From the NCBI RefSeq assembly GCF_001625215.2, contig NC_030382.2, positions 47,271,364-47,335,363 of the forward strand: 64,000 nt of DNA, read 5' to 3'. The first letter of the stretch is position 1, and every line of letters begins with the position of its first letter. Source of the stretch: Daucus carota subsp. sativus. Its lineage: Eukaryota; Streptophyta; Magnoliopsida; Apiales; Apiaceae. The notes under the pieces were generated by a model. That model ran no database searches, was not told the DNA's origin, and was given only the letters and a program-made list of their open reading frames with translations. A program made the translations under genes and the position numbers. This document shows positions 1 to 11,744 of the stretch, one piece after another.

Positions 1-107
1 ACACTCCGTTACCACTTAATTTCAATTCGATATAGAGCAGACATACATAATATATGCATCGATACTATAAAGATGAGATTTTAAGAAGTAAATATATATG
101 AAAATAC

Positions 108-156
108 CTCTAGTTTTCTTGCCGATATCGGAGTAGAGACCTGGACCCTTTGCCAT
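108..156 (-). CDS. VDAC/mitochondrial outer-membrane porin, first coding exon only
   Basis: Reading the minus strand from the ATG at 156 gives a short N-terminus, MAKGPGLYSDIGKKTR, followed by a GT splice donor at 107-106. This is the conserved start of plant voltage-dependent anion channels, the beta-barrel porins of the mitochondrial outer membrane that pass metabolites and ions (family knowledge). The exon is about 49 bases and codes for the N-terminal helix that sits inside the barrel. The rest of the gene lies beyond the left edge of the window. About 90 bases of likely 5'UTR lie at 157-250. The match is short but very characteristic; the VDAC isoform cannot be told. Confidence 0.85.
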
Positions 157-1487
157 ATTTCTCCTTAGCAGCCTTGCAGTTGCAGAGAGATAGATGAATG
201 ACTAATAAAAATCAAATGAGAGAGAGACCAGAACCAAGCCAGACTTAAAAGCATATGCCCTTGTTTATTCCTCTTTTACAGCACTATTGATTAAACAATA
301 TAATTCACGTCCTCTTCATTTTTATATCCTATCATTTTTATACATTTTAGATATAATAATTTTTACAATACAAATAAGGAAGTTATCAAAATTATTATTA
401 TTTTCAATTTTTTTATGATTTTACTATCTATAAAATATATTTGCAAAATATTAATTTTTAGAAAATATTTGCAAAAATACGATCTGCAACTAGATGCAAC
501 TTCAGTTAATTGATCTCCCATGAGTTGCAGGTAGAGTTGCATCTTGTTGCATACAGTATTTTTACAAATATTTTTAAAAATTTGATATTTTTGCAAAATA
601 TTTGAAAAAAATATAATAGTTTTACAAAAAAATTTTTGGACTTTGGTATATATGAAAAAACTCTAAAAAGATACAATTATACCTTTTACATTCTTTTACC
701 GTCTCCATTCTGTGATAATAATATAAATATTATTCACATCAGCTATTTTTCTCCACTATCTCAAATCAATTATCAAATATAAATGAATTTCATCATATTA
801 CCTATTTTTCATCTAAATTTACTCATTTTCTACATTTTTTCTAGTCTCCACCTCGACATCTCGTGTATTAATTGGAGGGAAAGGATGGTGTAGTTTTTAA
901 ATATTACTCATCTTTCGTAATAAAATGCATATTTAATATTTTCATAAAATTATATATAGATAAATAGATGATATTTTATACCATTTTTTTTTTTTGAGAA
1001 AATGATATTTTATACCATTTACTGTTCGAAGTTTAGATGTATTTGTATTTTCTATTCTCATTTTTGTAAAGGAAAGGAAAACAATATATTTCAACTGATG
1101 ATTTTTAATCTATATTCTACTCTATTATATTATCGCCAAAGTATAGATTTTTTTTTAAAGATTGCCAGAGTATTAAAGATTTGAAGTCAAATACGACATG
1201 CTAGTTCTCGTCATGGGTTACTATCAGAACTGAACACGTGCTTCATACGTGGAACTCCATCCCTCACTTGTTTGCGCTGTCCAACGCTAATATAAGTAAT
1301 TTAATCGATATTATTTTTCCAACTTTATTTAATTTCACAAATGGAATCAGTTATTTCAAAAAAATATTAAAATATATAAAATTCTAAAAAAATTACTAAT
1401 TACCATGGACAAAGAAATATTTATCTTAATATCCATCTTGGTTTATCTTAATCATTACTTATCTTTGAAAAGTATATAAATATATTA

Positions 1488-2981
1488 CCCTCACTCCCAC
1501 TCAAGAGTATACATTAGAAAATGAAGATGCATTAAATTTTTATTCGTGAAAGAATGTTTTTTTAATAAAAAGAAATCAATTCATTAGTTAAAAGTCATAC
1601 CGCATCAATAAATACAAAACCTTAAAAATAAGTTACAAAATTATTATACAAGGGAGATAATTTGGTCGCATGGTCCTATAAGCTTATCATCCGTTGGATC
1701 GTATCTTGAATAAATAAACATCGTTAGATTAGAATAAAATTAACTTTTGTTCTACAAGGCAACCGATATCTACTTGTATGTTTATAATTACTTTTCCGAA
1801 TCCAAAACAAAATCTGTCTTTCATGTGTTTATAATTTTTTTAATCTAAAATAAATATTTTCTAACAGTTTTATTTGTAGAATCATATAAATCGCACCGTT
1901 ACAAAATTATTTTTATCTAATATATTTTAGAATAAATAAGCCGAATATATGTGAGGAACGAATAAAAAAACTTTTTCTCAATCCAAAACAAATTCTACCT
2001 TCTTATTACATGTTTATGATTCTTTTTTCTTAATTCAAAGCAAATAAATTATGTTTATCAATTTTAATCTAGAACCATATAAATTTTTAGAAAAATATTT
2101 AAATCATATTATAATAATTCTGATATAAAATACATTTATATATATAATCTAATAGAAGTTGGCGTCATATATTCTACTCAAAATATATTAAAATTTGATA
2201 GAAAGAATGCAATACTTTGTTGGCATGATACATACGAGAAAGAGAATGGCTTGGTAGTTTGCAACCTTTCTATCTTTCTCAAAATTCTCTATCGAATTGC
2301 TGCTCACAAAGATAATAGCTTCTCTCTTCTTTTTTTTTTTTCCTGTTGTTTGATGAATTTTTTGTTTATCTAAATTTTATTGATTTATTCAATTTTTTGT
2401 AGATCACGATATGGATTTGCATGACGACTCAAATAATACGAATAAAAAATGAAATATTTAACTTAACAAACAACGCAGATAACGGTACAAGCTATATGTC
2501 AAGAACAATACAAGAACCATGTAAGTAATATATTAAAAAAAATACAAAAAATTATATACAAATATGCATTACATCATGCTATTAAATATTTTTATTATTA
2601 AAGACAAATATGTTAGATTAAGTTACTCATAACTGTTAAATCATGGAAAACTAATATTTTGGATTCGATTCAACTAAAATATAAGATAAAATTTTAAATT
2701 ATACCAGCGACATATAAAAATTATATATTTTCACAACAGTTCTAACTTACAAACAAATCATAATTTCAAATTATATTTAATTTCAAATTTTAATTTATTA
2801 TATTTAAAATAAAGTTTTTCACACCATTTAAAATATATTTAAAAAATTTATAAATAATTAAAAAGCTCCCGTGTCTTGAACGGGCTATAAGCCAGTATAT
2901 TATAGGATCAGCAAAATGCGCTAAACGCATGCATGCTGATCAGTTAAAAAAAGTATAGAATTGAATGGAATGGAGGGAGTA
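1488..2981. mobile_element. Possible long, decayed Stowaway-like element
   Basis: The left end reads like ACCCTCACTCCCACTC followed by AGTATACATT. The right end, reverse-complemented, reads ACTCCCTCCATTCCATTC followed by TATACTT. Both resemble the CTCCCTCCGTCCC terminal repeats of plant Stowaway/mariner MITEs and have TA next to them. The interval of about 1.5 kb is long for a MITE and the ends differ at several positions, so these may be two unrelated partial elements. Confidence 0.3.
2865..2894 (+). mobile_element. Possible degraded Helitron 3' end
   Basis: A short hairpin (CCCGTGT...ACGGG) is followed by GCTATAAGCCAG and then T. Plant non-autonomous Helitrons commonly end in a GC-rich hairpin, about ten bases and CTAG before a T. 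The final bases here are CCAG rather than CTAG and the 5' end was not found, so this is a weak call. Confidence 0.3.
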
Positions 2982-4131
2982 ATCCTTTACGTGCGAATGA
3001 AGAAATATATAATTTCGACTAATACCTTTTTTCAAATAAGTACGTATATCAGTAAAAAAAAATATTAAACACCCGCTAAATATTCAATTTCAAAAAATAA
3101 TGCATAAATATGAAATATTTTAATTAAAATAAGTCCTCGTATTTGGTAGGTAGTGCAACCAAACAATCTTAACAATGACTGTTTGAATAAACTTATTTTT
3201 TAAAAAAATATGACTTATGTTTTTTTAAAAAAGGTATATAAAATTTTGTTTTTCTAAAATAAACACTTATTTTTTTTTTCAAATAACGAATATAAAATAT
3301 ATTTATGATATTTATATTCAAAATAATTTAAAATTTGAATTTTTTTAAAGAAAATTAAGCTGTTAAATGCATTTCTTATTATGAATATTAATTCTACCCG
3401 TCATTAATAAATTTTGGTTAAAAATAACATGATTATATGTAAAATTAATTGCACAAAAATATATACATATATGAATCTATTCTAGATTCTGTCCTAGCTA
3501 GTATCTATAATATTTCATAGTAATAATGTGGATGAATTTGGATATTAGATTTCATATATTATGTTTAAATGGTGTTTAACGGAGTAACTAAAATTTTAAC
3601 AAATCATTCTTTGTGAAAAATGAAGTATTATAATAGTGTTTTGTGTTTTTTTTAAAATGCAGATTGTGCTCTAGATAAATGCAGCTCATACTTGCACAAT
3701 ACGTCTCTTATATAGGCACAGTACATTCGAATGATACATAATAATATTTTTAGCAAAAAAAGAAGAGAGATTATGATATTTTGGGGTAACAGCCATCAGA
3801 AGAATAATGACAAAGTGTTGTTATTGTGGCCTTTCACCTTGTTAAGAATACACAGTATAAGTATAGCGTTGTAAGATCGGTCTACCATTTTTGCAGCCTA
3901 TTTTTCCTCAATGAACTGCTTTTTAATTATCTCCAATATTTGCGTAGAAGCTTTTCTTAGTGTCTCTGTACATTATAAAACCGATTTGTTTTGTTCGCCT
4001 GGGTTTCCACCCACAAAATAACAAGCGAATCGCCAAGATTCGCTTGTGAGAAATTTGTTTGTGAGGGGGCATCATTAAGATACAAAGTGCATGCAGTACC
4101 CCCCACAAGAACAAATTTTACAATAATTATA

Positions 4132-5728
4132 ATGGGTAGGGGCAGAAAGGTTGTTTTCTTCTTGATTTTCTTGTCATTTGCTTCTGGAATCTATGCAAAT
4201 ATAGGAGAGTTTGATGATTTTCTTAAGCAACAAGCTGAGGAGGCCAAGCAAATAGCAGAACAATCGTATAATCCTCATCCTGAAGAAGTTGCTAATAGTT
4301 TGAACAAGCAAGTTGGCGAGTAAGTTGCTAGCAAGCTTAACAAATCCAATTTATTTCACTTTGCAAATATGTTTGTTTGGTAATAAGTTAAGGTTTTCTT
4401 TTTTACGTACGTGCATGAAGTTTGCTGCATTCCAATCGCACGAGGAGACATCTTGCAGGAGCAGAATGCATGGCAACAAACCCTATAGACAGATGCTGGA
4501 GGTGTCACGGGGATTGGCATGAAAATCGAAAGAGGCTTGCGGACTGTGGGAAGGGCTTTGGTCGTAACACCATTGGTGGAAGAGACGGCGAAATCTATGT
4601 TGTAACTGATCCATCTGACAATAATGTTGAGGAACCAACACCAGGAACTCTTCGACATGCTGTTATTCAGATGCGTCCGTTATGGATCATTTTTTCGAAA
4701 TCAATGGTGATTAGGCTCGAAGAAGAGCTCATTATGAGAAAAGACAAGACAATTGATGGGAGAGGTGTGAATGTTCACATTGCTTATGGTGCCGGAATTA
4801 CTATTCAGTATATTAGCAACGTGATAATTCATGGCATTCGGATTCATCACATTATTCCAAGACCTGGTGGAATGGTTAGAGATGCTGTAAATCACATTGG
4901 ACTTCGAACAATCAGTGATGGTGATGGAATCAGCATTTACGGTTCAAGTAACGTCTGGATCGATCATGTTTCACTAGAAAAATGTTCAGATGGCCTCATT
5001 GATGCTATTGAGGGATCAACAGCTATTACAATCTCTAACTGCAAATTCAACAACCATGATCATGTACTTGATACCCAAGCACTAAAGAATAGAAAAAATT
5101 ATGCCCATGTTCTATAATTGAATTTTACATTAAAACATTGTGATTCTTTTATGCAGGTGATGTTGTTTGGAGGAAGTGATAAATCTGTGCAAGATAGAAT
5201 TATGCAAGTAACCGTTGCATTTAACCGATTTGGAAAGGGCTTAATTCAGCGGATGCCTAGGGCTCGACATGGGTTTTTCCATGTGGTTAACAATGATTAC
5301 AATCGATGGCAAATGTACGCTATTGGTGGCAGTGCTAATCCTACCATCATTAGTCAAGGCAACCGTTTCAAAGCCCCTGAAAATCCTTTCGCTAAAGGGG
5401 TATGTATATAGACTTGTCATAAAATGCTGTCTATAATTAAACTGCTTCAGATACACACATAGGGGTTCTCATATTTTGGTTTATGTTCTGTTGGATAAAG
5501 GTGACAAAGAGGGATTATGCGACAGAGGAGGAATGGAAAAACTGGCAGTGGAGATCCGAAGGCGACTTGTTTAAAAATGGAGCCTACTTCAATGAGTCTG
5601 GACCGCCTTTTATCCAAGAAAATCCAGCGATTAGGAGGCGTCTGATCAAAGCAAAGCCTGGAAGTTTTGCCGGGAGACTTACACGCTACGCAGGTGCTCT
5701 CAAATGCAAGCTTGGCCATCCTTGTTAA
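4132..5728 (+). CDS. Pectate lyase (PL1 family, LAT59/Amb a 1-like)
   Basis: Pectate lyases cleave de-esterified homogalacturonan in the cell wall by Ca2+-dependent beta-elimination. Exons read as 4132-4319, 4421-5063, 5157-5399 and 5501-5728 join with kept phase into about 433 residues, the usual size. The protein starts with [19 protein letters not shown], a clear signal peptide, so it is secreted. Exon 2 carries [22 protein letters not shown], the [20 protein letters not shown] metal-binding core and [11 protein letters not shown]. Exon 3 begins VMLFGGSD and carries [17 protein letters not shown] with the catalytic arginine region. Exon 4 has [19 protein letters not shown] and ends LKCKLGHPC. 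An upstream in-frame ATG at 3991 was not used because it would place about 47 unrelated residues before the signal peptide. The key residues look intact, so the enzyme is probably active. Pollen- or ripening-type subgroup cannot be decided by eye. Confidence 0.93.
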
Positions 5729-6207
5729 TGAGCATATCAGATGGGTACTTCTATTTTCACTCTATCGCAATATATGCAGAATACAAGACAAAAAAAACCT
5801 GGTTAAGATTGGTTTAATTTCTCTCTTGTATTTTAGTTGTAGTTGATTGCCAAGGGAGATGATAAGATGTAATGGGGTCAAATTCTTGAATTATTTAATC
5901 CAGAAGGAAGGAAAACAAACACATATACTGTTATTTATCAGATCTGGTCATGGGTTAATTAGATGCTGCAGTACGAATATGCTCATACATTATGCTACTT
6001 ACTCGTTAAATTTCACGAGATTAAAATTAACAAATATATACCATTTGAGGATTGTTGTACGTAACTCGTCACCAATAATGATTTATCTTGAAAGAGGTTG
6101 AGGATGTTTGGATTACAAGTGAGAATGAGGAGTAGGATTGAGGTTCTCATTTTATGTCAAAATTGTTAATTCAAATATTACTACATGTAAGTTATAAAAA
6201 AATGTTA

Positions 6208-6458
6208 CTCCCTCCTTCCCCTTGAGTAGTATACATTGGGGGACGGGGACGCGGCACGGATTTTAATGCTCTTGTAAAGTGTAGTTGTGTAATTTATTTT
6301 TAAAATTTTCTTTTTCTAAATTAAGGTTTGGATGTTATATTTTTATTCAGAAAAAGAAAATCTCAAAAATAAGTTACGGAACTATATTTTATAAGAGCAT
6401 TGAAATGCGTGTCGAGCAGTTGAAAAGAAACGTATACAATTAAATGGGACAGAGGGAG
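6208..6458. mobile_element. Stowaway-type MITE, about 251 bp
   Basis: The element has terminal inverted repeats beginning CTCCCTCCTTCCCC at the left and, reverse-complemented, CTCCCTCTGTCCCATTTAA at the right, with GTATACATT/GTATACGTT just inside both ends. It is flanked by TA on each side, the Stowaway/Tc1-mariner target site. It has no coding capacity and lies 0.5 kb downstream of the pectate lyase stop. Confidence 0.85.
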
Positions 6459-6524
6459 TAGGACATTTTAAAATTTAATCTTAAGACATTTTCTAAACTT
6501 TAGTTGATTCGTAGTATTTCGTAC

Positions 6525-7075
6525 TGTTAGGTCCTATAAATTCACTATATAATCTGATATAGCTATCACAATCTGTAACACAGTAAGACAATATAAGAGA
6601 TTGAAAGCAGTAAACTCTTATATTCACAAAGCTTGAATGGTTACAAAAACTCTCTCAGTGATTTATAATGTATCACTAAGAGCTGCTAGGGTTTTGTAAA
6701 ATATACTCGATAACTCAACTCCTATAGAGTAACCCTAATCTGTGTTTATATAGACACAGTTACAAAATCAATCTCTGATTTGATATCCTATAAATCAGCT
6801 AATAAATCTATCAATCAAAGATTGCTCCAGTTTTCTGTTTAGTTTCCATAGTCAGCAAATCACTCCTCAGCTTCTATCCTTCCTTGAAGTATATCCGCTT
6901 CTGAGCTCTTTCCACGTGTAAACTCTGTCGAGTCTTGACTATGTAAACTCTGATCAGACTTTATTAAACTCTGTCAGACTTTGCTAAACTCTGATCAGCT
7001 TCCAGTTTAAACTCTGATGATTCCTGTTCTAAAACAAACCTTAAGAACATCAGTAATCATCAATTATATCTAACA
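6525..7075 (-). repeat. 3' LTR of the copia element (551 bp)
   Basis: This copy matches the LTR at 17966-18536 base for base by eye, apart from lacking one copy of a 20-bp unit (CTGTCAGACTTTGCTAAACT type). It starts TGTTAGG and ends CTAACA. It carries repeated AAACTCTG-type motifs near its right end. Confidence 0.93.
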
Positions 7076-7092
7076 ATCTCCCCCAACTTGTG
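7076..7092 (-). other. Polypurine tract of the copia element
   Basis: Directly inside the 3' LTR the minus strand reads AAGTTGGGGGAGAT. This is the purine-rich primer for plus-strand DNA synthesis and is in the position expected for an LTR retrotransposon. Confidence 0.75.
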
Positions 7093-7203
7093 CATGAATA
7101 AATTATGTGCAAGTTAACAGATAATTGATGATGTCAAAACATTTAAGTCAAATGCAACAGAGTTTAACTATATAACAGAAAACTTTTAAAACTTACAGAT
7201 ACT

Positions 7204-10200
7204 TTATTCCTTAGCTGCATAGACACCATTTGCTGTCTTTAGATACTCTCTGAGGAGTTCTTTTTCAGCATCATCAAGCACTGTAATCATTTGTCTCTTG
7301 ATCTCTCTCAACTCTGGATCTGAAACTCCAGTTTGATAAATTGCAGCTCTGAGATCATAGATCTTGTTCTTCTTCAAGTCTCTATCCAGCCTTATATTGT
7401 AAGCTTTATCAGACTCTTCATTAAATGCAAGAGTTCTGATTCCACCTATTGTTTCAATCTTTGCTGAATTTTTCTTCATCTCCACCAGCTGTCCTTTATG
7501 ATCGAGGTATTTAGGAACGAAAAGTCCAGCATTTTTGTTTCCTGTAATCCCCATCTTTCTTCTGATTTGATCTTTCAGCAGGTTGGAGATGTGTTGTCCT
7601 GACTTGTTCTTTACTTGAAATATGTATGATACATATCTCAATTCTTCCCAGTGTTTAGCATATAGATCTGCTTCAAGTACTCTAAACACTGTTCCATCAG
7701 ACATGAAGTAGATAAGAACATTATCTCCTCTGTCATTCTTCACCAACTGGACTGAATCAAGTTTGTCCATTTTGTCTTGCAATACTCCAATCTTGGGAGC
7801 ACAGAGAGATGAGGGGTCATCTGGTCTTGATCCTATACTCTGATCAAATTTTTCATATTTGGATCCCAGCCCTCCTTTATCTCTTCCTGCCTTTTTATGA
7901 GAAAATGGTTTAATTGAGCCTTTTTCAAAACTTATTTCAGTCATCAGAGTAGGTTTTGCAAATCCAGCCAGTGGTGTAGTTGTTGGTTTGAACACAGCTT
8001 GAGCTTTGTCAGAGACTGTGTCTTTCTTTGCTTCTTTATTGACTTGAGCTGTGTCAGAGGTCAATCTTTCTTTTTGAGGTTCTGCAACATGAGCTCTGTC
8101 AGAGATTGCAGCTTCTGTTTTCTTTTCCTTCACAACTTGACCCTTGTCAGAGGTTGTAGATTTCTTCTTTTCCCAGCCTTTCTCCAGATTTTCATCTACT
8201 TTGCTTTTACCCTTGGAGGTGTATTCATCTTCAGAGTATACCTTTTTGACTGGTAAACTCTGATCAGCAACAGTAGATTCCTTGATCAGTATTCCTTTTT
8301 CTTTTGGCTTGGTAGTTGACTTTGCAGGCTTTTGGATCTTTCCAGAGTTTATGGCTTCAATATGTTCCTTTTTCAGCTCAGCTTCCTCTGCAGCAATCAA
8401 CTCCAAATCCAAATTTGCTTCTGGATTTTCTTGTTCAAAAACCAATCTAGCAAGCTCCTCATCAGTCATGGGTTTGTCTGATCCAGTCACTGGTCTTTGA
8501 TTAGATCCAGATGTGATGTTGTGAGTTGGACCAGACTTTGTGCTTTGCTTAGATGATTTCTGACTGTCAGAGTTTGAAACTCTTCCACCAGTCCCTGCTT
8601 GAAATCTTTTGTGCTTTGTAAAATCATCAGCATCATCATCATCATCCTTTTTCTTCCTTTTCAGAGATTGAGTAGTAGACTTGCATTTGACTTGAGCTAC
8701 TCTCTCCCCCTTTTTGACATCATCCTCATCAGGAATCAGAATGGATGTGATCAGAGAAAGTGAAGTTTGGATAGCTTCAAGCTGTTTGGACATCTTTTCT
8801 TGATTGGATTCAATCAAGGTCATCCTTTGGTTAAGAGATTCATTTGTAGTGACCAGCTTCTGTACACTTTCTTTCATAGGATTGATGGTCCTTTTCTTTT
8901 CCAGGTCATTTGTCTCCTTGACCTTTGCCACCTCAGTTCTTAGACTATCTATAGATTTAGATGTCTGGTCATGAGCAGGATGAAATGTCTTCAGATATAG
9001 AATTGTGCCCTTGAGGCTTGACATAACATCAGAGTTTGTAATTTTCTTCTCTGCCATAGCTAAGAACTCTTCAGCTTTAGGTGTTTCCAAGGAGTGCTGG
9101 TGACTCAACCAGAGTTTATCCCAGACTTCATTTGGTGGATCAACCTGAAGATCCCTTGGGAGTGGCTCAGAGGCTGTATTCAGAGTTTGTAGCCTTGCAT
9201 TGAACTGGCTAGTAGACTCCCATTTCTGTTGTGTCAAAGGGATTTCAGCATTGTCATCCTTGTCAGTATCTGAACTGGTATCATCCTCAGTATCAGAGTT
9301 TGCTTTTTCATCTGCAGGAACAGGATCTGCAACTTTCTCCACATTATCCTGAGCAGATTTTCCTTTATCTTCAGACTGTGACTTGATGGGCTCTTCACCA
9401 GTCTGAGCCAGAGATTGTAAAGCTTCCACAGCTACTTTGTCACTTTCCTCAACTGCATCAGACTTGTAGTTCTCTGGAGCTGTATCATGAACAATGGCAT
9501 CCTTAGGAATTTTCATTGGAGATTGAGGAATTTGACCATGATCAGATAGTGGAGTTTGACAATCAGACTGAGTTGCTCCAGCTGCAGCAGTAACTGGTTC
9601 ATCACACCTGATCTCTTCATCTACTGCAGATGCTGTAGGAGATGCTTTAGGAGATGTTGTAGGAGATAATGGTGTGGCATCAGTGATAGGAACAGCTTGA
9701 AGAGGTTCCACCATCAGAGCTTGAGAAGGATCAACAGGAATTGGACTTGATGGTGTTTGCTCTTCTTGGATAGTGAAATCAGTAATTTCAGATTCTGGAA
9801 TCTTGGCTCTCTTTGGCTTGTGTGCCCTTCTTTTGAATCTAGCTGGTTTTTGTTGAGGACTAGACTGAGCAGGTTCATTGGTTGGTGTAGGTGTAGGTTC
9901 AGAGTTTACATCTTGTGCAGGTTCAAGATCATCAAAGTCATATGCTGCAACAAGCCTTCTTCTTTTCTTTTGCTTTGGAGGAGAAGCAGCTTCAGTGTTT
10001 ACTGGGACATCAGAGTTTGCAGCATCAGAGTTTGCTGGATTATCAGACTTTGTCTTTAGAACTTGTGTATCAACAGAGGTTCTGGTTTTGGTTGTAGAGG
10101 GTTGGTCATCAGACTTTGTAGATTTGGATGGTTTTGTGGTTGATGATCTTTGTTTTCTGGTGATTGTGGGAGAGGTTGGGTGTTGTGGTTGAGGTTGTTG

Positions 10201-11016
10201 AGGCTGTTGTTGTGGTTCCTGAGGAAGGTTCAGCCTTGCTCTGAAAGGAGCTGGGATTTGCAGAGGCCTGAGAACTGGTCTCTTCTCATCTTTAGATATG
10301 AGATCCTTAAAAGCCCTTTTATGAAGTTTAAAAGGCTTGATCTCATCTGCAGCATCAAAATCCACTTCTCCAACAGTGGCATTAAACAACAATTGACAAA
10401 ATCTTGAGAAATAAATGACTTTTCTGTTCTCAAGCATTCTTTCACCAATATTTCTAAGAACTAATCTACCAAAATCAAAAGCAGTAGAATAGATCAGAGA
10501 ATACCCGATTTGTAGCATGTCCATTGGAATAGCATCCCAGTTTGTAGATTTCTTCTGGAAAGCTCTGGTAATGCAATCAAAGAAAAAGCTCCATTCCTTA
10601 TTGAGCCATGGACGCTTCAACTGACCCAGTTTATCCAGAGATTCGTAGTACCCCAAATCAAGCATCATCGTTCTGAGATTTGCATCTCCATTCGTAATGT
10701 ATGCAGGATGTTCCGGCAAGTTGAGTGCCTGACGAACAGTTGCTGGAGTAACTGCATACTCCTCCCCGTCATAGGAAAACACAATTGATGGTGATCCATC
10801 TGCACCACCATTGTCATATGTACCCGACCTCCAAAAGCTGATGATTTGGCTTCCTGAAAGTCTTGCAGGAGCGGTGAGAGCTGTACCGATGACACTCTGT
10901 GCCAAGAATCGCTGAAAGGGATGATAATCCCTTGGAGCTTCAGCAGTGTCAAGAATGGCTGCATAGTTATTTGGAACAAATTCAACACCTGCCAAGATAA
11001 AAGATGTAGTGGCCAT
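7204..11016 (-). CDS. Large third ORF (1270 aa) in env-like position of the copia element
   Basis: A single long frame lies between pol and the 3' LTR, where SIRE1-type elements carry an env-like gene. The N-terminal 230 residues form a folded-looking region (FWRSGTYDNGGADGSPSIVF, then TPATVRQALNLPEH) that resembles the plant-transposon-associated domain often found beside such elements. The middle, about residues 260-1000, is low-complexity, rich in S, T, P, K, D and E, with a K/E coiled-coil-like stretch around residues 640-760 and short imperfect repeats around SDKAQ. The C-terminal 200 residues again look folded. I see no clear signal peptide or transmembrane helix, so 'envelope' is a positional label only and the function is unknown. 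In SIRE1 the corresponding ORF is known to be reached by stop-codon read-through. Confidence 0.7.
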   Translation of the reverse strand: MATTSFILAGVEFVPNNYAAILDTAEAPRDYHPFQRFLAQSVIGTALTAPARLSGSQIISFWRSGTYDNGGADGSPSIVFSYDGEEYAVTPATVRQALNLPEHPAYITNGDANLRTMMLDLGYYESLDKLGQLKRPWLNKEWSFFFDCITRAFQKKSTNWDAIPMDMLQIGYSLIYSTAFDFGRLVLRNIGERMLENRKVIYFSRFCQLLFNATVGEVDFDAADEIKPFKLHKRAFKDLISKDEKRPVLRPLQIPAPFRARLNLPQEPQQQPQQPQPQHPTSPTITRKQRSSTTKPSKSTKSDDQPSTTKTRTSVDTQVLKTKSDNPANSDAANSDVPVNTEAASPPKQKKRRRLVAAYDFDDLEPAQDVNSEPTPTPTNEPAQSSPQQKPARFKRRAHKPKRAKIPESEITDFTIQEEQTPSSPIPVDPSQALMVEPLQAVPITDATPLSPTTSPKASPTASAVDEEIRCDEPVTAAAGATQSDCQTPLSDHGQIPQSPMKIPKDAIVHDTAPENYKSDAVEESDKVAVEALQSLAQTGEEPIKSQSEDKGKSAQDNVEKVADPVPADEKANSDTEDDTSSDTDKDDNAEIPLTQQKWESTSQFNARLQTLNTASEPLPRDLQVDPPNEVWDKLWLSHQHSLETPKAEEFLAMAEKKITNSDVMSSLKGTILYLKTFHPAHDQTSKSIDSLRTEVAKVKETNDLEKKRTINPMKESVQKLVTTNESLNQRMTLIESNQEKMSKQLEAIQTSLSLITSILIPDEDDVKKGERVAQVKCKSTTQSLKRKKKDDDDDADDFTKHKRFQAGTGGRVSNSDSQKSSKQSTKSGPTHNITSGSNQRPVTGSDKPMTDEELARLVFEQENPEANLDLELIAAEEAELKKEHIEAINSGKIQKPAKSTTKPKEKGILIKESTVADQSLPVKKVYSEDEYTSKGKSKVDENLEKGWEKKKSTTSDKGQVVKEKKTEAAISDRAHVAEPQKERLTSDTAQVNKEAKKDTVSDKAQAVFKPTTTPLAGFAKPTLMTEISFEKGSIKPFSHKKAGRDKGGLGSKYEKFDQSIGSRPDDPSSLCAPKIGVLQDKMDKLDSVQLVKNDRGDNVLIYFMSDGTVFRVLEADLYAKHWEELRYVSYIFQVKNKSGQHISNLLKDQIRRKMGITGNKNAGLFVPKYLDHKGQLVEMKKNSAKIETIGGIRTLAFNEESDKAYNIRLDRDLKKNKIYDLRAAIYQTGVSDPELREIKRQMITVLDDAEKELLREYLKTANGVYAAKE

Positions 11017-11704
11017 TAGATCAGAGATTATGAGAAGAAGATGTTTGAGGAAGTGTGTAGATGAAGATTTGAATTTGCAGAGAACAGAGTGTAAGAGTGT
11101 TGGTTAGAAAGTGAAAGTAGAGAGTAAGTGTAAAATTGAATAATAAAATCTGATCTGAAAAACTCTTCAGATTTTGTTGAACTGAGTACGCATGGGCTTT
11201 TTGTTCAATTAGACACCTGTCAAAATGTAACTGGTAGATGAATGTTAGTGGGATAGAGAAACGAGAGTAATCATCATGAGTGCAGTAAAACATGCGCAGT
11301 AATAAATGCTGATTACACGTTCTCCTATTAAAATGTTGTGCATGTAAACCCACTAATAATACATCCGTTTGAAACATATTCTCTTCACATTCTCTGAATA
11401 TTTGAAATAAAAATCAAGATCAAATCTCTCGAATTTTAAACTCTGAGATTTAAGTCAAAGAAAATAAATTTCTGCAAACCTCAGAATAAAGACATAATTT
11501 TCAGAATATTCATCAATAAATCAGAGTTTGTTCTAAAATCCATAGCTCAATAATGTGCCTGTGAAATGTGTGTGTGGTCATGTTAAATCAGAGAATATAA
11601 AATTTCACAATTTCGTAATTATAAGGTAGACAAAAATAATTTATGCAAACTCTCAAAATTTAGACTGAGACATACTCTGATGATTCAGATAAAATAATAT
11701 AACC

Positions 11705-11744
<40 letters not shown>

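Larger units (their letters stand above)
251..3960. other. Gene-free AT-rich spacer with old transposon remains
   Basis: No coding region is supported here; the short open frames are AT-rich chance ORFs. The stretch contains Stowaway-like end sequences near 1488-1515 and 2955-2981 and a Helitron-like 3' end near 2865-2894. The rest is unassigned AT-rich DNA with homopolymer runs. It separates the divergently placed porin (-) and pectate lyase (+) genes, so both promoters should lie at its ends. Confidence 0.7.

Noticed and set aside
3991-4131. Earlier in-frame ATG for the pectate lyase
   Set aside because: It would put 47 unrelated residues before an obvious signal peptide; family members start at the signal peptide.
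9757-10407. Several plus-strand frames inside the copia element
   Set aside because: They are antisense shadows of the low-complexity middle of the third ORF.
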